The position numbers were made by a program, and so were the translations under genes. A DNA stretch of 64,000 nt, from positions 124,001 to 188,000 of the forward strand of contig JAJSPD010000006.1 of NCBI GenBank assembly GCA_021307315.1, written 5' to 3'. How positions within the stretch are numbered: the first letter of the stretch is position 1; each line of letters begins with the position of its first letter. The notes below the pieces were generated by a model. It saw only the letters and a program-made list of their open reading frames with translations, was not told the DNA's origin and searched no databases. Source of the stretch: Bisporella sp. PMI_857. Lineage: Eukaryota > Ascomycota > Leotiomycetes > Helotiales > Helotiaceae. Shown here one piece after another: positions 1-11,947 of the stretch.

Positions 1-203
1 CTGTTTGAGCATCTTTAGTCCGATAAGAGACACTGCTCGTACAGCTTTAATGGCTATTCCTATCGTATCTGTTCCTATTTGGGGCTTGGAAGCTTATTTT
101 GCAGATATATATATCCATTACATACATATCCAAGTCTAAGCTCACAAGTGTTATGCTCTGTCTGACATTATCCCCAATTCATGTACCGCTCTCGTCCTCC
201 TAA

Positions 204-1637
204 CTAAGCAGGAGGCAAGAATGAGGCAAATAGTCCTGCCTGTATGAGGCTATACATAACTACGAAGCTTACGAAGCCTGTTGCCAAAGGGTTATTCGAA
301 TTGTATAAAGAAGCGATATACCACATCCACACTGGGTAAGCCGAGGATATTCGTGTGATTATTTGTACATGGGCAGCAACCAAGGTAAGCGCACCAAGCA
401 ACAGCTGTGAAAAGGCGAGGTTACGAAGGACTCTTGACCTTAGAGCTTTTGATTGCTGGGAGTAAACAATCTCCACTGAACTCAGCTTTTCGGGTTTTGT
501 GTTTTGGGAGGAAAGCGAGTTGTGTTCAAAGGCCCAAACGCTTGACCTTATTAGAATGACGTGCATTGGTGTGGCCAGGAGAAATAGAGGAATATTTGAA
601 ACTGTCCAATACCGGAAGGGGCCAACGTTCCTAGAGATTCTTTAGCCCGAACACCGTATTGTGAGGGGACAATTACCAGTAGTGGTCTTGAACAAAGCCA
701 GAGATGCTTGGAAGCATCTGCTGACACCATACTCGCTTCGAGGTCACTGTTGTTGAGCTTCTACAGAACTCAACATAGGCAATGTATTGAGGAAGTAGAA
801 AGCCCGCTCCAACGGCCAGACCGCCAAGTCCAGTTGCGATCAGTCGACGCAGATTCTGAACATGGACTCCGCTCTTTAGCAAATCGAATGAGACATAGAA
901 AGCCTCCTCCAACAAAAGAAGCCCACTAAGGATGGCATTGCTTCTGAACGTGGCGGCAATCCCGAATAGTATACCAGACAGAAGAACATACAGGTCTCTC
1001 AAATATGGTGATTCTTCACCAATACCTAGGCTCTTCTTGAACAAATGACATCCGGAAAATGTCAACAACGCACATGTACTCTCCGCATAAGGGGCTGAGA
1101 GGAAGAGTCCAGCAGGAGATATGATGTGGAGATATGAGGTAAGTAAAGGTACGTGAGTTGAGCGAGGGAAGATTTCTCTGGTGAATTTATATAGAACCAA
1201 TGTTGACAAGAAGTGCCCCAGATGCGCAATGTATATTGCTACAAGACTTTCCAGGCCATCATATTGAGGTACGCCAGCCTTTCGGATGGCTTTGGAACTT
1301 AGCACCTGGTCACATGAAGGGTCTCGTACCACTTACCAGTTGTGCATAACTTTATCAACCTACTGAAGCCCCATCCAAAAGCCCATTCCTGCTCGAACAA
1401 ATAACCTCTATGAGCCGTCTTTGTGAAGTATATCGCGTCCCACCTTGTGAGTTTCACACTAACATAATATAAAAATGCTGGGAGCCGTTTATCTTGATGG
1501 TAACTTGAAAGGCTGAGTGATGTTGAGGTGTCATAGCCTGGGCCGGGGCTGCAGACGGCGACAATAAGGAGAATAGACTTCCAAGCAATGAATGCTAGCG
1601 CCAAATTTCGAATGGGGGTTCTGGAAGAGAAATCCAT
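204..1637 (-). CDS. GPI18: GPI mannosyltransferase 2 (PIG-V/Gpi18 family)
   Basis: This multi-spanning ER membrane enzyme adds the second mannose to the glycosylphosphatidylinositol anchor precursor, using dolichol-phosphate mannose. The proposed model is complement(204..630, 677..1289, 1337..1637), an intact 446-aa protein, close to the usual length of the family. Exon 1 carries the family signature TRWDAIYF (residues 64-71) followed by EQEWAFGWGFSRL; exon 2 has SPAGLFLSAPYAES; exon 3 begins with the NVGPFRYW stretch. Several hydrophobic segments fit a polytopic protein. Intron 2 (631..676) has clean GTAATT...CTCTAG borders. For intron 1 the donor GTAAGT at 1336 is clear, but two nearer AGs break the frame, so the acceptor at 1290-1291 is chosen because it restores it. 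The gene is head to head with the 553-aa gene at 3251. No frame breaks are seen. Family assignment is firm; the exact intron 1 acceptor is inferred. Confidence 0.88.
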
Positions 1638-3250
1638 TGGTTGTATGATGGAGCTAATGGAGTATGCAGCAACATAAGAGAGAAACTCTTTCTTCTCGCT
1701 AGCGTGTTGCATGCGACAATCCCTCCCATAGTAATTTTCGGTAGCATCCGCCGTGGCAGCAGCGGTGAACTTTGAAATAAGCTTCTGCTGCTGCAGTACT
1801 GAACAGTACGGAAAGGTCAGCCACCGATGCATTAATTATTTCACGTATCAGCTGGCGGTCTACAATTGTTTTATTTTAATCGTATCTTTCTTTTGGTTTG
1901 CCCGTAACCGCTGTTCTCTAAATATTTCTACAACTAGGAATGTATCTAATTGAGGAGATTCTTCTGGACGGAAACGCCATTCTCTCCTGTGATTTGAAAC
2001 AGGCTTTACTCTTTACTGCCCTGAGGCGCTGTACTGGTCCTCCCATCGTATCGTAATTGTTATCCAGTCCCAGCCTAGCTTTTTGAAAGCTGCATGTTTT
2101 CAGGTTGAGTTGTCCTTGGCAGCGGCAGCCGGCAGTACCGCATCATGCCCCCATCCTCTAAGCGTCTTTCGTGTTGTCCATCTAAGTACCGGTGCCGCAC
2201 AGAGCAGCGAATCATAACGCCATAAAACTCGACGGATGTTTCGTTTACTGTAGTGAGAGAGCTCGACCGAAGACTAACGGACATTCAATATCGTCCGATC
2301 ACCGAAAGGCCGCGAGACCAGAAAATGCGAATGCGTGAATGCGAATAAGAGGATTCGGACAATCGCTGACCAACTATAGCCTACCAGAAACCTAACTGAG
2401 TACTTCTATACTGAGACTATAGGTACTATATAGGTACCGTCGGCCTGGGTACAGCACGCAGCCGCATCCTGGAAGTATATCTTGGTGGGCTGACGCACCG
2501 GATGATCATGAACCCCTTTTCCAGCTCGTCGAGGAAGCCTTCCTATTTGTTCACATGTAGCCATGAATGAGGGGCTTCAAATATTCGCCAAAGAGACGGG
2601 ATACGCATCACCACGGGACAGGAAATATCCGACCTTCCCGGCGCTCTCTAATGTGGTGGTAGACTTGCATTCTGCCTTCGTTTGGCTTTTCCCATATTGC
2701 CTATACAATAACTCCATACAAGTACGACGATTACATTCAATTGCTCAATTCTTTGTGCTCCCAAGTCTGGCTTATGCCACAGCAATAGGAGAGCAAAAAC
2801 AGAAATCATCCTATCTAGTGTAAGATTACAATTTCGCTCAGCCGCTCTTTGTTCTCATGCTGACAACCTTGCCGAGAAAGCCGGGTAGAAACACTCAGAA
2901 TCCCTCGTCGTGAATTATTCGCTACTTGCACAACCTGAGCGCCGACCCTGCAGCCCGGCTAACCATCATATCACTACTTGCCTGATTCATTCTTCCTCCA
3001 CATACTTTCGCTCCTAGAATTGTCGGTAGAACTCTTCAGTCCATAACCTGTTGTATGCAGTTGACCTGTGAGGTTCTTGATGCTCGATACTGGATTCTCG
3101 ATTCTGCTACACCAAATTTTGGCGCCTGTTCCATGAAAATGCCCGTGGAACCATCGATATACATCTAAGACTTTGAAATAGCCAACACACTCAATCTTCA
3201 TAACTTCCTTCCGGGACTGGCGCCTCTAAAGGTTGGGGCGCTCCATCCTC
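1638..3250. other. Divergent intergenic region
   Basis: This 1.6-kb spacer lies between the starts of GPI18 (-) and the 553-aa gene (+) and probably holds both promoters. Small open frames (for example 2563..2823) have no ATG context, composition or motif that I recognise. No repeat or RNA gene is evident. Confidence 0.5.
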
Positions 3251-4912
3251 ATGGCGCCGCCCCTGCTTCTTTCTGGAATAGGCATGCACCGACATGAATA
3301 CACAGTCGAAGGCCGCCATAATTCCGGTGCCATGAGGTCTCCATTATCACGATCAGCCTTTTCCTCACCTATTACGCAAATATATACGCCTCCGGGCAAA
3401 TACCAGGAGCCTACTTTAAATACTAGGAGATCGCTATCTGAATATACGTCAAGAATTAACGAGCATATGGTACACTTCGAAGAATTGGAGCCGGATACAA
3501 TGAGTGAAGGGGGCAGATCTGTGTCCGAGAGCAGCGGGATAAGTGCTATTGGAAGTGCTGCTACCAAAACTATCCGTAAGAAACGAAGATCATCTCGGAC
3601 GCGGACCACGTTTCAACTCGCTCAACCCGCCCCTACACTAAGTGCGAAGCAGAGATTATTACAGATCCGACCTAAGCTGCTCCTTCAACTGCAGCTGTTG
3701 TCACCACACTCCCGGCCTATGCCAGCCATTGATGTGCTTCCCTCTACTCAGGTTGTACCAAGGCTAGTGAAGAAATTCCCAAGAATGTTTCGAGGTAAAG
3801 GGGAGTTGGGCGCGAATGATGTTATGGTGGTGAAGAGTGAAGAATATGATATGCCTGGTGTTCATCGTTTAGATGACTTGGATTCAGACGAAGAAGGTCT
3901 GTCTAGCCGGGAATTGATTGCTGTAATATGTCAAATGCCACGAGATATGGGTGGCTCGCAAGGAAAGGCTGAATTAGTCTTGAAGGATGGTTCGGTTTGG
4001 CATGCCACCCCTTCAGAGAACGGACGGTACTTTGAGTTCGTCTCAACCGACATACATGGTTGCAAACAGACGGCTCGATGGGTAAAAAGTAAAGTTGGAT
4101 TGAAAGGTATGGAGGCTCCTACGGCAAGCAATACCAATGAGTTCAAATATACTTTCAGTATGATGAATCCTCATACCCGCCGTCATCCGATCATGGCGAC
4201 AATTACTCAAACTACCTTGGATATCCCAGATCAGTACAGCTCACTGGCGTCAGTATCGAGAAAATTTCCACCAGTCTCGCCTGCTCCAATAACCCCAGGT
4301 ACTTACGATTTCGACGTGGACGAGGAGCTCAGCCGAAGCACGTTTCTTGTTGACGACGATCTGAAGGTTCTCATCCAAATTACAGGTATTTGGGTCGCGT
4401 TGCGGCAAGGCATCTGTTCATCCTTTAGATATAGTGACCTGGAATCGCCACTTAGTCCCCGCCCTAGTCCAAGCGCCAGAGCCGGTTCTTTTCCAACCCC
4501 ATCGGATGCTGGTTCACCAGGGCATCCTGATTATTTCTCAAGTGCGCCAGATTCTAATCCCAACTCTGTTAGTCGGACATCAAAACTCCGACAAGCTTGT
4601 GCTAAAGCGAGTCCAGCCAGCTCGACATCTGCCCACTTTGAGCAGAAAGCAGGTCCCAAAAGAACGATATCGGCTGGCGCCAACTTTATGCAACGAACTA
4701 CTGGGCGCCGTGCCTCAAATCCGCCGGGCACTGTCCTGAGTGATAGTGAAGGGGAGAGAAGGATGCTCCCTACACAGCATTCCGTGATCGATATTGTGAA
4801 CGGGGATCTGGGATCTAGCCTTCTAACGCCGCTCTCACTTCATGTTCCCGGATCGTCGGCTACAACACCGGACTACCTACTAAACTCCCTCAGCGGCGAA
4901 TTCATTCGATGA
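3251..4912 (+). CDS. Conserved fungal protein of unknown function, 553 aa
   Basis: A single-exon ORF. The first in-frame ATG is at 3251; the frame opens slightly upstream at a TTG. I do not recognise a named domain. The N-terminal third is Ser/Arg-rich with a basic patch (KKRRSSRTR) that could be a nuclear localisation signal. A compact, conserved-looking core runs from about residue 140 to 340. It includes an LLLQLQLLS helix, the basic KKFPRMFRGKGELG segment, an acidic DDLDSDEEG stretch and a globular part with alternating aromatic residues. The C-terminal 200 residues are Ser/Pro-rich and probably disordered, with SPLSPRPSPS-type phosphorylation-like motifs. There is no signal peptide or membrane segment. 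The frame is open throughout and codon use resembles its neighbours, so I take it as a real gene. A role in signalling or nuclear regulation would be a guess. Confidence 0.7.
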   Translation: MAPPLLLSGIGMHRHEYTVEGRHNSGAMRSPLSRSAFSSPITQIYTPPGKYQEPTLNTRRSLSEYTSRINEHMVHFEELEPDTMSEGGRSVSESSGISAIGSAATKTIRKKRRSSRTRTTFQLAQPAPTLSAKQRLLQIRPKLLLQLQLLSPHSRPMPAIDVLPSTQVVPRLVKKFPRMFRGKGELGANDVMVVKSEEYDMPGVHRLDDLDSDEEGLSSRELIAVICQMPRDMGGSQGKAELVLKDGSVWHATPSENGRYFEFVSTDIHGCKQTARWVKSKVGLKGMEAPTASNTNEFKYTFSMMNPHTRRHPIMATITQTTLDIPDQYSSLASVSRKFPPVSPAPITPGTYDFDVDEELSRSTFLVDDDLKVLIQITGIWVALRQGICSSFRYSDLESPLSPRPSPSARAGSFPTPSDAGSPGHPDYFSSAPDSNPNSVSRTSKLRQACAKASPASSTSAHFEQKAGPKRTISAGANFMQRTTGRRASNPPGTVLSDSEGERRMLPTQHSVIDIVNGDLGSSLLTPLSLHVPGSSATTPDYLLNSLSGEFIR

Positions 4913-6003
4913 TCATGTCCCGTGCACCAACAGAAGCGCAAACTCGCAGTGATGAGAGGCACAGCGAAGAACTTGTTGACTACAAGCATTTTATAATTCT
5001 GGGCCAAAACCTAAAGTTAGTCGATGGAAAACGTTGACGAACTTTATTCGAAAAAGATCTGAAAGTGGCAACACACGCTGAGATGGACACACTGCGACAC
5101 GCTGCAACTTGCCTACTGTATTCTCATTTGTCTTCTGTATAATATAAAATACCCTGCAGCATATAGGACGATGGTTTGATGCATGCTGAGCTTTGAGGCG
5201 GCATTTAGGAGAAAAGGAAAATTAGGGGTCACAAAGAGCTGTGGTTTAGCTACAGCTATGATATGGCCCCTCTTGGAATATTCATAAGTAGATAATGCAT
5301 CAGGTTAATGTGGCAATTGGAGACAGTAGACTTCCTCTCTGGTTTCGCCGAAGCTTCCCTCAAGGCACTTGTCATGCGTGTTCCCGTCCGCAATCAGGCA
5401 CGTAGAACCAGTGGCTGGCTTGCGTATGAATACATGCCTAGAATCTAAGCATTATGCGAAGACTCTTCATATATGACCTTAGACCAACACATCTGAACAA
5501 TTGAATCATTGACTTGATTTTTTTACTTATATCCCAAAAAATCCGGTGTTATTGATTTCTATCGCTGACTGAACATTTGCTTGGTCACAAATTCTGGAGT
5601 CTCTCTATGAAAGCTTGGCTTCGACATAAGCATTAACGTTCGTGTGAGGCGGCAAGGCTGGCAACCTCAGTACACATAAGGATCACGACCTCAAATACCA
5701 AGCAGTGCAACATCAAATTAGCAGCAGATCTCGCTGTACTTTTAGCAGGAGCAACGTCGATGAAACTGCAAGAAGATTGTTATTCTGACCCTCCTGGGTA
5801 GCTGTCCCATTACGAGCGTCTTACCAACAAAGGCCGTTTAATTGAGAGAACGGACCTAGGCTATCTATTAGAGAAGCTCTTAGCTTTCAGGTATTACCAT
5901 CATACGCGTGGATTCTGAGCTCATACTTACATACTGCTTTTAGTAAAGGTGACTCCCTACCCGCGACCAACATAATATCAGTTTCTAGTAGCAGAGCGTC
6001 AAA
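4913..6003. other. Intergenic region upstream of BLM10
   Basis: About 1.1 kb between two genes on the same strand. It should contain the 3' UTR of the 553-aa gene and the BLM10 promoter. No ORF, RNA gene or repeat is supported. Confidence 0.5.
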
Positions 6004-9000
6004 ATGTACGAAGGAGACTCCAAGGCGGCTTATCACCAATCCGTTCAGATGTTATCTCAGAATGGCGCGTACAGCGATGGAGTTTCGCGTGCGACTTCGC
6101 CAGGTCTGAGTAGCAGCCCCAATGGGCTTGATTTAGAGAAGGAGAAGCGGTATCGACCTCGAACATACCCATATTTCAAACTACTACCATACAATGTGGA
6201 AGATGAAAGTGAGCGTAATGCTGCATTAGAGGAAATTCTGAAGCAGTTGTACATTGCTATTAGGGCTGAAGATATTGCTCCAGGGGCGGTCCATTGGACA
6301 AGAGAGCTTAGAGGATGGTTGAGCCTCAAATTTGAGATCCCGCGAGCACTACGTGTGAAGCTTGCAAAGCTATATTACATGCTATCTCTGGCTCCAGGGA
6401 TAGATGCAACTGCGTCAGAGAGGTTTGAAAGCATGTTCCGAGTATTGACAAAGTAAGTGATGGCTGCAGTAAAGTGCATAGCTTGTCTAATCAACTATCT
6501 TTAGGAGGAGACATTACCTTAAGCCTGGGGAAGATCTTATACTGGATTGGAGACCTCTGTGGAAAGAGATTAAACAGATAGTCTTGCCTACAGAAATGCC
6601 GCCTTACCAATCGTCAAGGAAACGAAGTCATAAGAACATCGCGAATATGTGTTCGTATGCATATACCTACTTTGATCCTCGAGAACGAAAGGCGATGCTT
6701 AATGAGATCTTACCATATTTCAGTACCTCGGAAATCACCGGAGCGTTCATTGTCATGGGAGCATTGAACTTTCTCATGCCTACACGGCCCTCGCCTGATG
6801 AGCCAGGGCAGCTTCAACCGGAGGACTACCTTCCTACTTTTTTCCACCTGTGGTCTCTTGTTAATCGGTCGAAGGCCTTCGACATCGTATTCTTCGATTT
6901 TTTGTCTCGTATCGCAAGAGACTCTTTGACAAGTCCTCATATCAAATTCTCAGAGTACGGCATTTTCACTAAAGACCAGTCTGATCTCATGTTCACTGCA
7001 TTATTGAGGCTGACGGAGATTCCTGTTGGGCAATCGACTTCAGCATACAGTTCGGTGGTTGATACTGGTGCAGGTCTTGGCATATATTTGGAGAAAGACA
7101 AGAGAAAAAATCCATTGGGTTATTCCATTGCTCGGTGGATCAGCATGTCTCTATCACCTGCATGTCTGGATAAGCCCGGTTCTATTCTTTCGAACCTCGA
7201 AGGTTTGATGGAATCGATCGACACGTTTTACCATCCATCAAATCAAGGTGGCTGGACAGATATGCTTGCACAGATAGTCTTCCATCTGCAAGATTTCTTC
7301 GTAATGCGATATAACCGAGAGCTAAACGGGGAACTAGACACTCCTCCGGAGCGCCGAATTAATGATGAGCTGAAGCATAGATTTGTTCTTAGCCTGAGAG
7401 AGGTCATGTTCATGGGGCTATTCTCAAAGAGAGGCAAGCCTTTGACATATTTCTACAACGCGATTCAAGGACTGTCATACCTAGAGCCGGATTTGATTTT
7501 ACCAGGAGCTCTACAGCGATTCTACCCATCATTGCAAGGATTAGTCGAGGTTCATCGTACACAATCATCATTGGTTGGTCTGCAGATGATTGCCAATGTT
7601 ATGTCCAAGCAAAAGGGCTTCCGCTGTCATATTGCTGCACTTCTAGAGTTGGCTTTACCAGGTATCGATGCTAATGATTTAACAAAAACCTATACGACGC
7701 TCAACTTTATACAAGCCGTTGCCTATAGTGTACCCTTGGTAGATCTAACTAAAGATCTCCACGATTATGACGGATCCCTTGCACAGCAATGGGTTCAAAA
7801 TGAGATGGCGCGGATGGAAGAAAGCGGTCCAAATGTCTCTATCAACTATGAGACAGAGCTCGATGATGAGCTAGAGGCCAATATTGCTCGTTCCTCTACA
7901 GCTTTCTTTGGAGACTTTGTTCTGAGCCTGCTAGGGAAAATATTCACACTACTAGAAAATATCCCGGAGTTGTCACGAGTACGATCGGGGTCTCCGGAAG
8001 AGAATGTTATTAACACTCTCCCCGCTGCGCTGATGCCACTCTTTGTGTCACTTTCTCCAGAGATATTTGACAAGGCAATGGAAAAAATCGCTGCTTTTGT
8101 TTCAGGACATGTGATTCATCAGGCACGAGATGCGATGGCGTTCATTTGTAACGCTTTGTGCAAGGCAAATCCTGAAAAGACTTTGAAGAGGTTTGTGCCA
8201 ATGTTGATTGTTGGTATACGAAACGAGATTGATGACAATAATGCTGCGTCTGATAGGAGTAGCGGTGCTGATGTGCTTCCTCGGGACCGTGCCCTAGTTT
8301 GGCATATCAGTATGCTCAGTATGATCATCGTCCATGTTGGTGATACTCTGATGCCGTATAAGAAAGATCTATTCGACATCGCGGTATACATGCAAGAGAA
8401 ATGCAGGGGTATCCCTACGGTACACATATCGAACTACATCCACCATCTTCTTCTCAACCTAACTTTAATTTACCCTGTTGATAGCAATCTCTACGAGCCA
8501 GATATCTTGAATAGAGGCATAGATGTCAGCGATTGGGGTCAGAATGTCAGACCAAACGATTTGACCATCAAGTGGCATCTTCCGACAGAAGACGAGATTG
8601 CCTTTGCTGTGGAGCTGTTTGATTCACAAGTCGAAACCGCTATTGCTCGCCTCACCAACCTGATCAGCGATACCCCATCTGTTAGCAGAAAAGGGACGAA
8701 TAAGGAATGGTCAGATGAGGTTTCGCGCAATCTCTCTCAGCTTCGACTGATTCTATCCGGCATCAATTCTCTGTTTGATCCAGAGTATGCATCAGGACAA
8801 ACTAATGGAGCACATCAATCAAATGGTAATGGTCTTCTCGAGTCGGATGATGATATCTTAGGGGAGACTGCTGAGGATGATTCTGATAGACCCCAGTTCC
8901 ACTACCACGCTGGTTATCTATTAGATAAGTCTAGTTCTAATTATGCTCATATACACAAGCTTCGTGAGGATGTCGGCCACCTTCTATCAAAGATTCACGA

Positions 9001-11947
9001 GTTTCTCACACAATATCAAGAAGACGATGTTGCATGTTTTACTGCATTATATACTGCCTACAGAACTTGGATAACTGACGTTGGCACTGAGAGATCTGCT
9101 CATACCTTGGAACGAGTAACTAAATTATATCAGGGGATGTACGGGCTTTCAAAATTAGTGGAAAGCACAAGCCATATCCTCGGCCACTTCTGATCAGACG
9201 GGCCGGCATATACCATTTTCAACGAGCGAAACATAATTCTACGACTCGGAAGAGATCCGAGCTAGACAGTAAGCTTCTACTAGACTTGGCTTCATCGTGT
9301 GTTTCACTTTACCGAAGTCCGTATTCATGCCCAGTCAGCACTAGAATCATCGCTTAAAGCTCTCATTGGAGGACGTTCACTGGTTGTACCACAGCTTCTG
9401 CAGGCACTAAGGAAAGCGCTTGATACGAATGATTTTGATCGTATAAAGGGCTCAATATATACGTTATATTGTAGTTCATTGACTAAAGCCATGGCGAAGG
9501 ACTGGCGATATGCACCAGATTTGATTAAGCTTTATATCGAAGTTGCCTCTGTAGACAAGCCATCGATCCAAAAAGACAGCAACAATGCGCTATATGGTAG
9601 CCTTCTAGAGTTCGGGAGAGCAATGGAATCATATATGATTATTGACCAAGACCTTCTCCGACCATTCGAGCCTCGGGACGATTGCTCCTCTAGAATAAAT
9701 GCAAGAAACCAGTTCCTAGTAAAGAGACGAGCCAAGGTCGAAGCAAAGAAGTCAGAAGTTGCTCTCGAACTTGTTGAAATATCAAAAAACTCGCATTGGA
9801 AGATTGCAGTCAGATGTACAATTTTTATTCATAATGCTGGCTTACGGCTTCAGACTCTTGCGCCGCCATCTTTCATCGAGTTAGCCGTTCGCGGGGCTAT
9901 TGACGAGCACCCTGGACTCCGGAATGGTTATGGTGAGATGTTCAGTCGCATACTAAACCAGATTGAAACTCGAGCGACATATGGCCATAGCTATCAGAAG
10001 TTCATTCGGGAAGAGGATACGCCGCGTAGTACGATTGAGGTCAAGGTCGACAATAATGACTCGAATTGGACAGCCAACTTTCTCTCTAATTTTACACAGC
10101 CAGGGTTGCCTGAATATTTTGTTGACCGAGACTTTCCAGGATGGCTAGTTTGGGATAAGTCTTTCAAAGCAACCAAGGCATCACCTTCTCTCTTCACGGA
10201 CTACGACGAGCTAGAGACATCAGCTCGGATGCGGATTGGGTCTTTGCTCACCCCTGAATGGTACAAGAAGTATTTTTCATATATGAAGCAGGAACCTCGG
10301 GATAGCTCTTCTGATCGTTTCAGAATGCAGTACGCTATGCTACTGAACTGGACGTTTAATCTCGTTCATACTGGTCTAGCGACTGCCACATTAGAAGATA
10401 TCCAGGAACTGATCCAAGAAACGTTTGGTGACGGCTCAGACAAGCATCAACACCGCGCAACATCCGAGATTTTGGCTGGTCTCCTTTTATCTGGTCTTCA
10501 GTTGCCTACCAAGTTACGGAACAAAGTATGGAGTTACGGAGTGCCAATAATGTTGAACGTCTTCGCAGACGGTCTCACGCCAGAAAATAACACTTATTGG
10601 ATGACATGCCTCCATTTGATTATTTCAGGGAAGGATCCAAGACAAGTGCGAGAGATAGTAGACAGCCTGAGCTCATTCCGACTGGACATGTCGTCGCACG
10701 CTGCGTTCAAGGAGAGCTCTAAGATTCAGTTGCTGGAGTTTGCCATCCAAGATGCAGGTTGGCATTTTCGTCAAGAGAAGCCGATCCTCGAAAATTTCCT
10801 TGCGCATATTGACCATCCATATAAGGCTGTGAGAGAAGCGATTGGTAGAAGCATAGCTGCGATATATCGTACTCGGTACTACGAGGCTTTCAAGGATGTT
10901 GACACCTTGCTAAAGGAAAATGCGGCTGCTTCGTCTCTTGGTATCAAGCCGTATACCGCCACGCCAGAATTCGCTGCAAACATCAAAGATGTGTTTATCA
11001 GACTGCAAGAATGGAGAAAGCAACGTATTCCAGGCCAAGCAGCAGTTTCTTCATACACTTCAGGAAGCAAGACAGTCTTGTTATGGCTTGACTCTACCTT
11101 GCAATCTCAGGAGTGCACGCAATTGCTAGACTTCTTCCCAGATGTCTTTATGCAAGAATTGCTGCATATGATGGATGTCAAGGAGGACCCAGAGCTCCAA
11201 CAACTAGCTTATCTAGTCTTCCGTCATCTCCCCAACATCCCTATCCGTGCCGGTGAAGATGGACCGTTCATATCTGCTCTCATTCGCATCGGCAAAGAGG
11301 CTGCGTCGTGGCACCAGCGTCTTCGAAGCTTAATCAACATGCAGGTCATCTATTTCCGACGTATTTTCCTTATCAAGGCAGAGCAGCAACAACAGTTGTT
11401 TGATGCCGTCGCGGAGATGCTTGTAGACCCTCAACATGAGGTGCGCATGGGTGCGTCTACCACATTAGCTGGCATGATTCGTTGCTCCCCCGTGGCGCGT
11501 CGTGATAAAATCTTAACCTCTCTTCAAAAGAAATTCACCAGGCGCTCGCAGATAATCCAATGCCAAAGAAAACTCCCGGTACTGGTACTCCTGTAAGCAG
11601 CAATATCAACGTCATCCGAAGACATGGAGCAGTATTGGGCTTAGGTGCCTTAGTCGCTGCATTCCCATACGCAACACCACCTCCGTACTGGATGCCTGAG
11701 GTCCTAGCTTTATTAGCCTCTAGAGCATCCAACGATGCAGGCGCTGTTGGTAAGACTGTCAAGACAGTCTTGGCCGACTTCAAGAAAACAAGACAAGATA
11801 CTTGGATTACGGACCAGAAGGTTCGCTGTCCTAATTTCCGTCCTCCATGTCCCTTGTTTGTTCCCTTAACTAACATGAAAATAGTCTTTCACCCAAGAAC
11901 AACTAGAAGATTTAGATGGCGTGAACTGGAAATCATATTTCGCCTAG
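6004..11947 (+). CDS. BLM10: Proteasome activator BLM10/PA200 (three frame breaks)
   Basis: A large HEAT-repeat protein that caps the 20S proteasome and opens its gate. Exon 1 (6004..6452) and exon 2 (from 6505) are joined by a clean GTAAGT...TTTAG intron. A last short exon (11885..11947) follows an intron with an unusual GTTCGC donor and TAG acceptor. N-terminal family signatures include WTRELRGWLSLKF, LAPGIDATASERF and LDWRPLWKEIKQ. The C-terminal exon encodes QLEDLDGVNWKSYFA and stop, the expected docking tail. The total is about 1,940 aa, normal for the family. The reading frame breaks three times: near 9165, where one A appears missing before the HKPYPRPL segment; near 9311; and near 11540, after which ADNPMPKKTPGTGTP resumes. 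Between 9194 and 9298 conserved sequence (RPLLIRRAGIYHFQRAKHN) is present only in another frame. The protein family is certain; whether the locus is functional depends on whether the indels are real. Confidence 0.88.

Noticed and set aside
2563..2823. 86-codon plus-strand ORF
   Set aside because: No recognisable motif, no splice or promoter context, located in a divergent promoter region.
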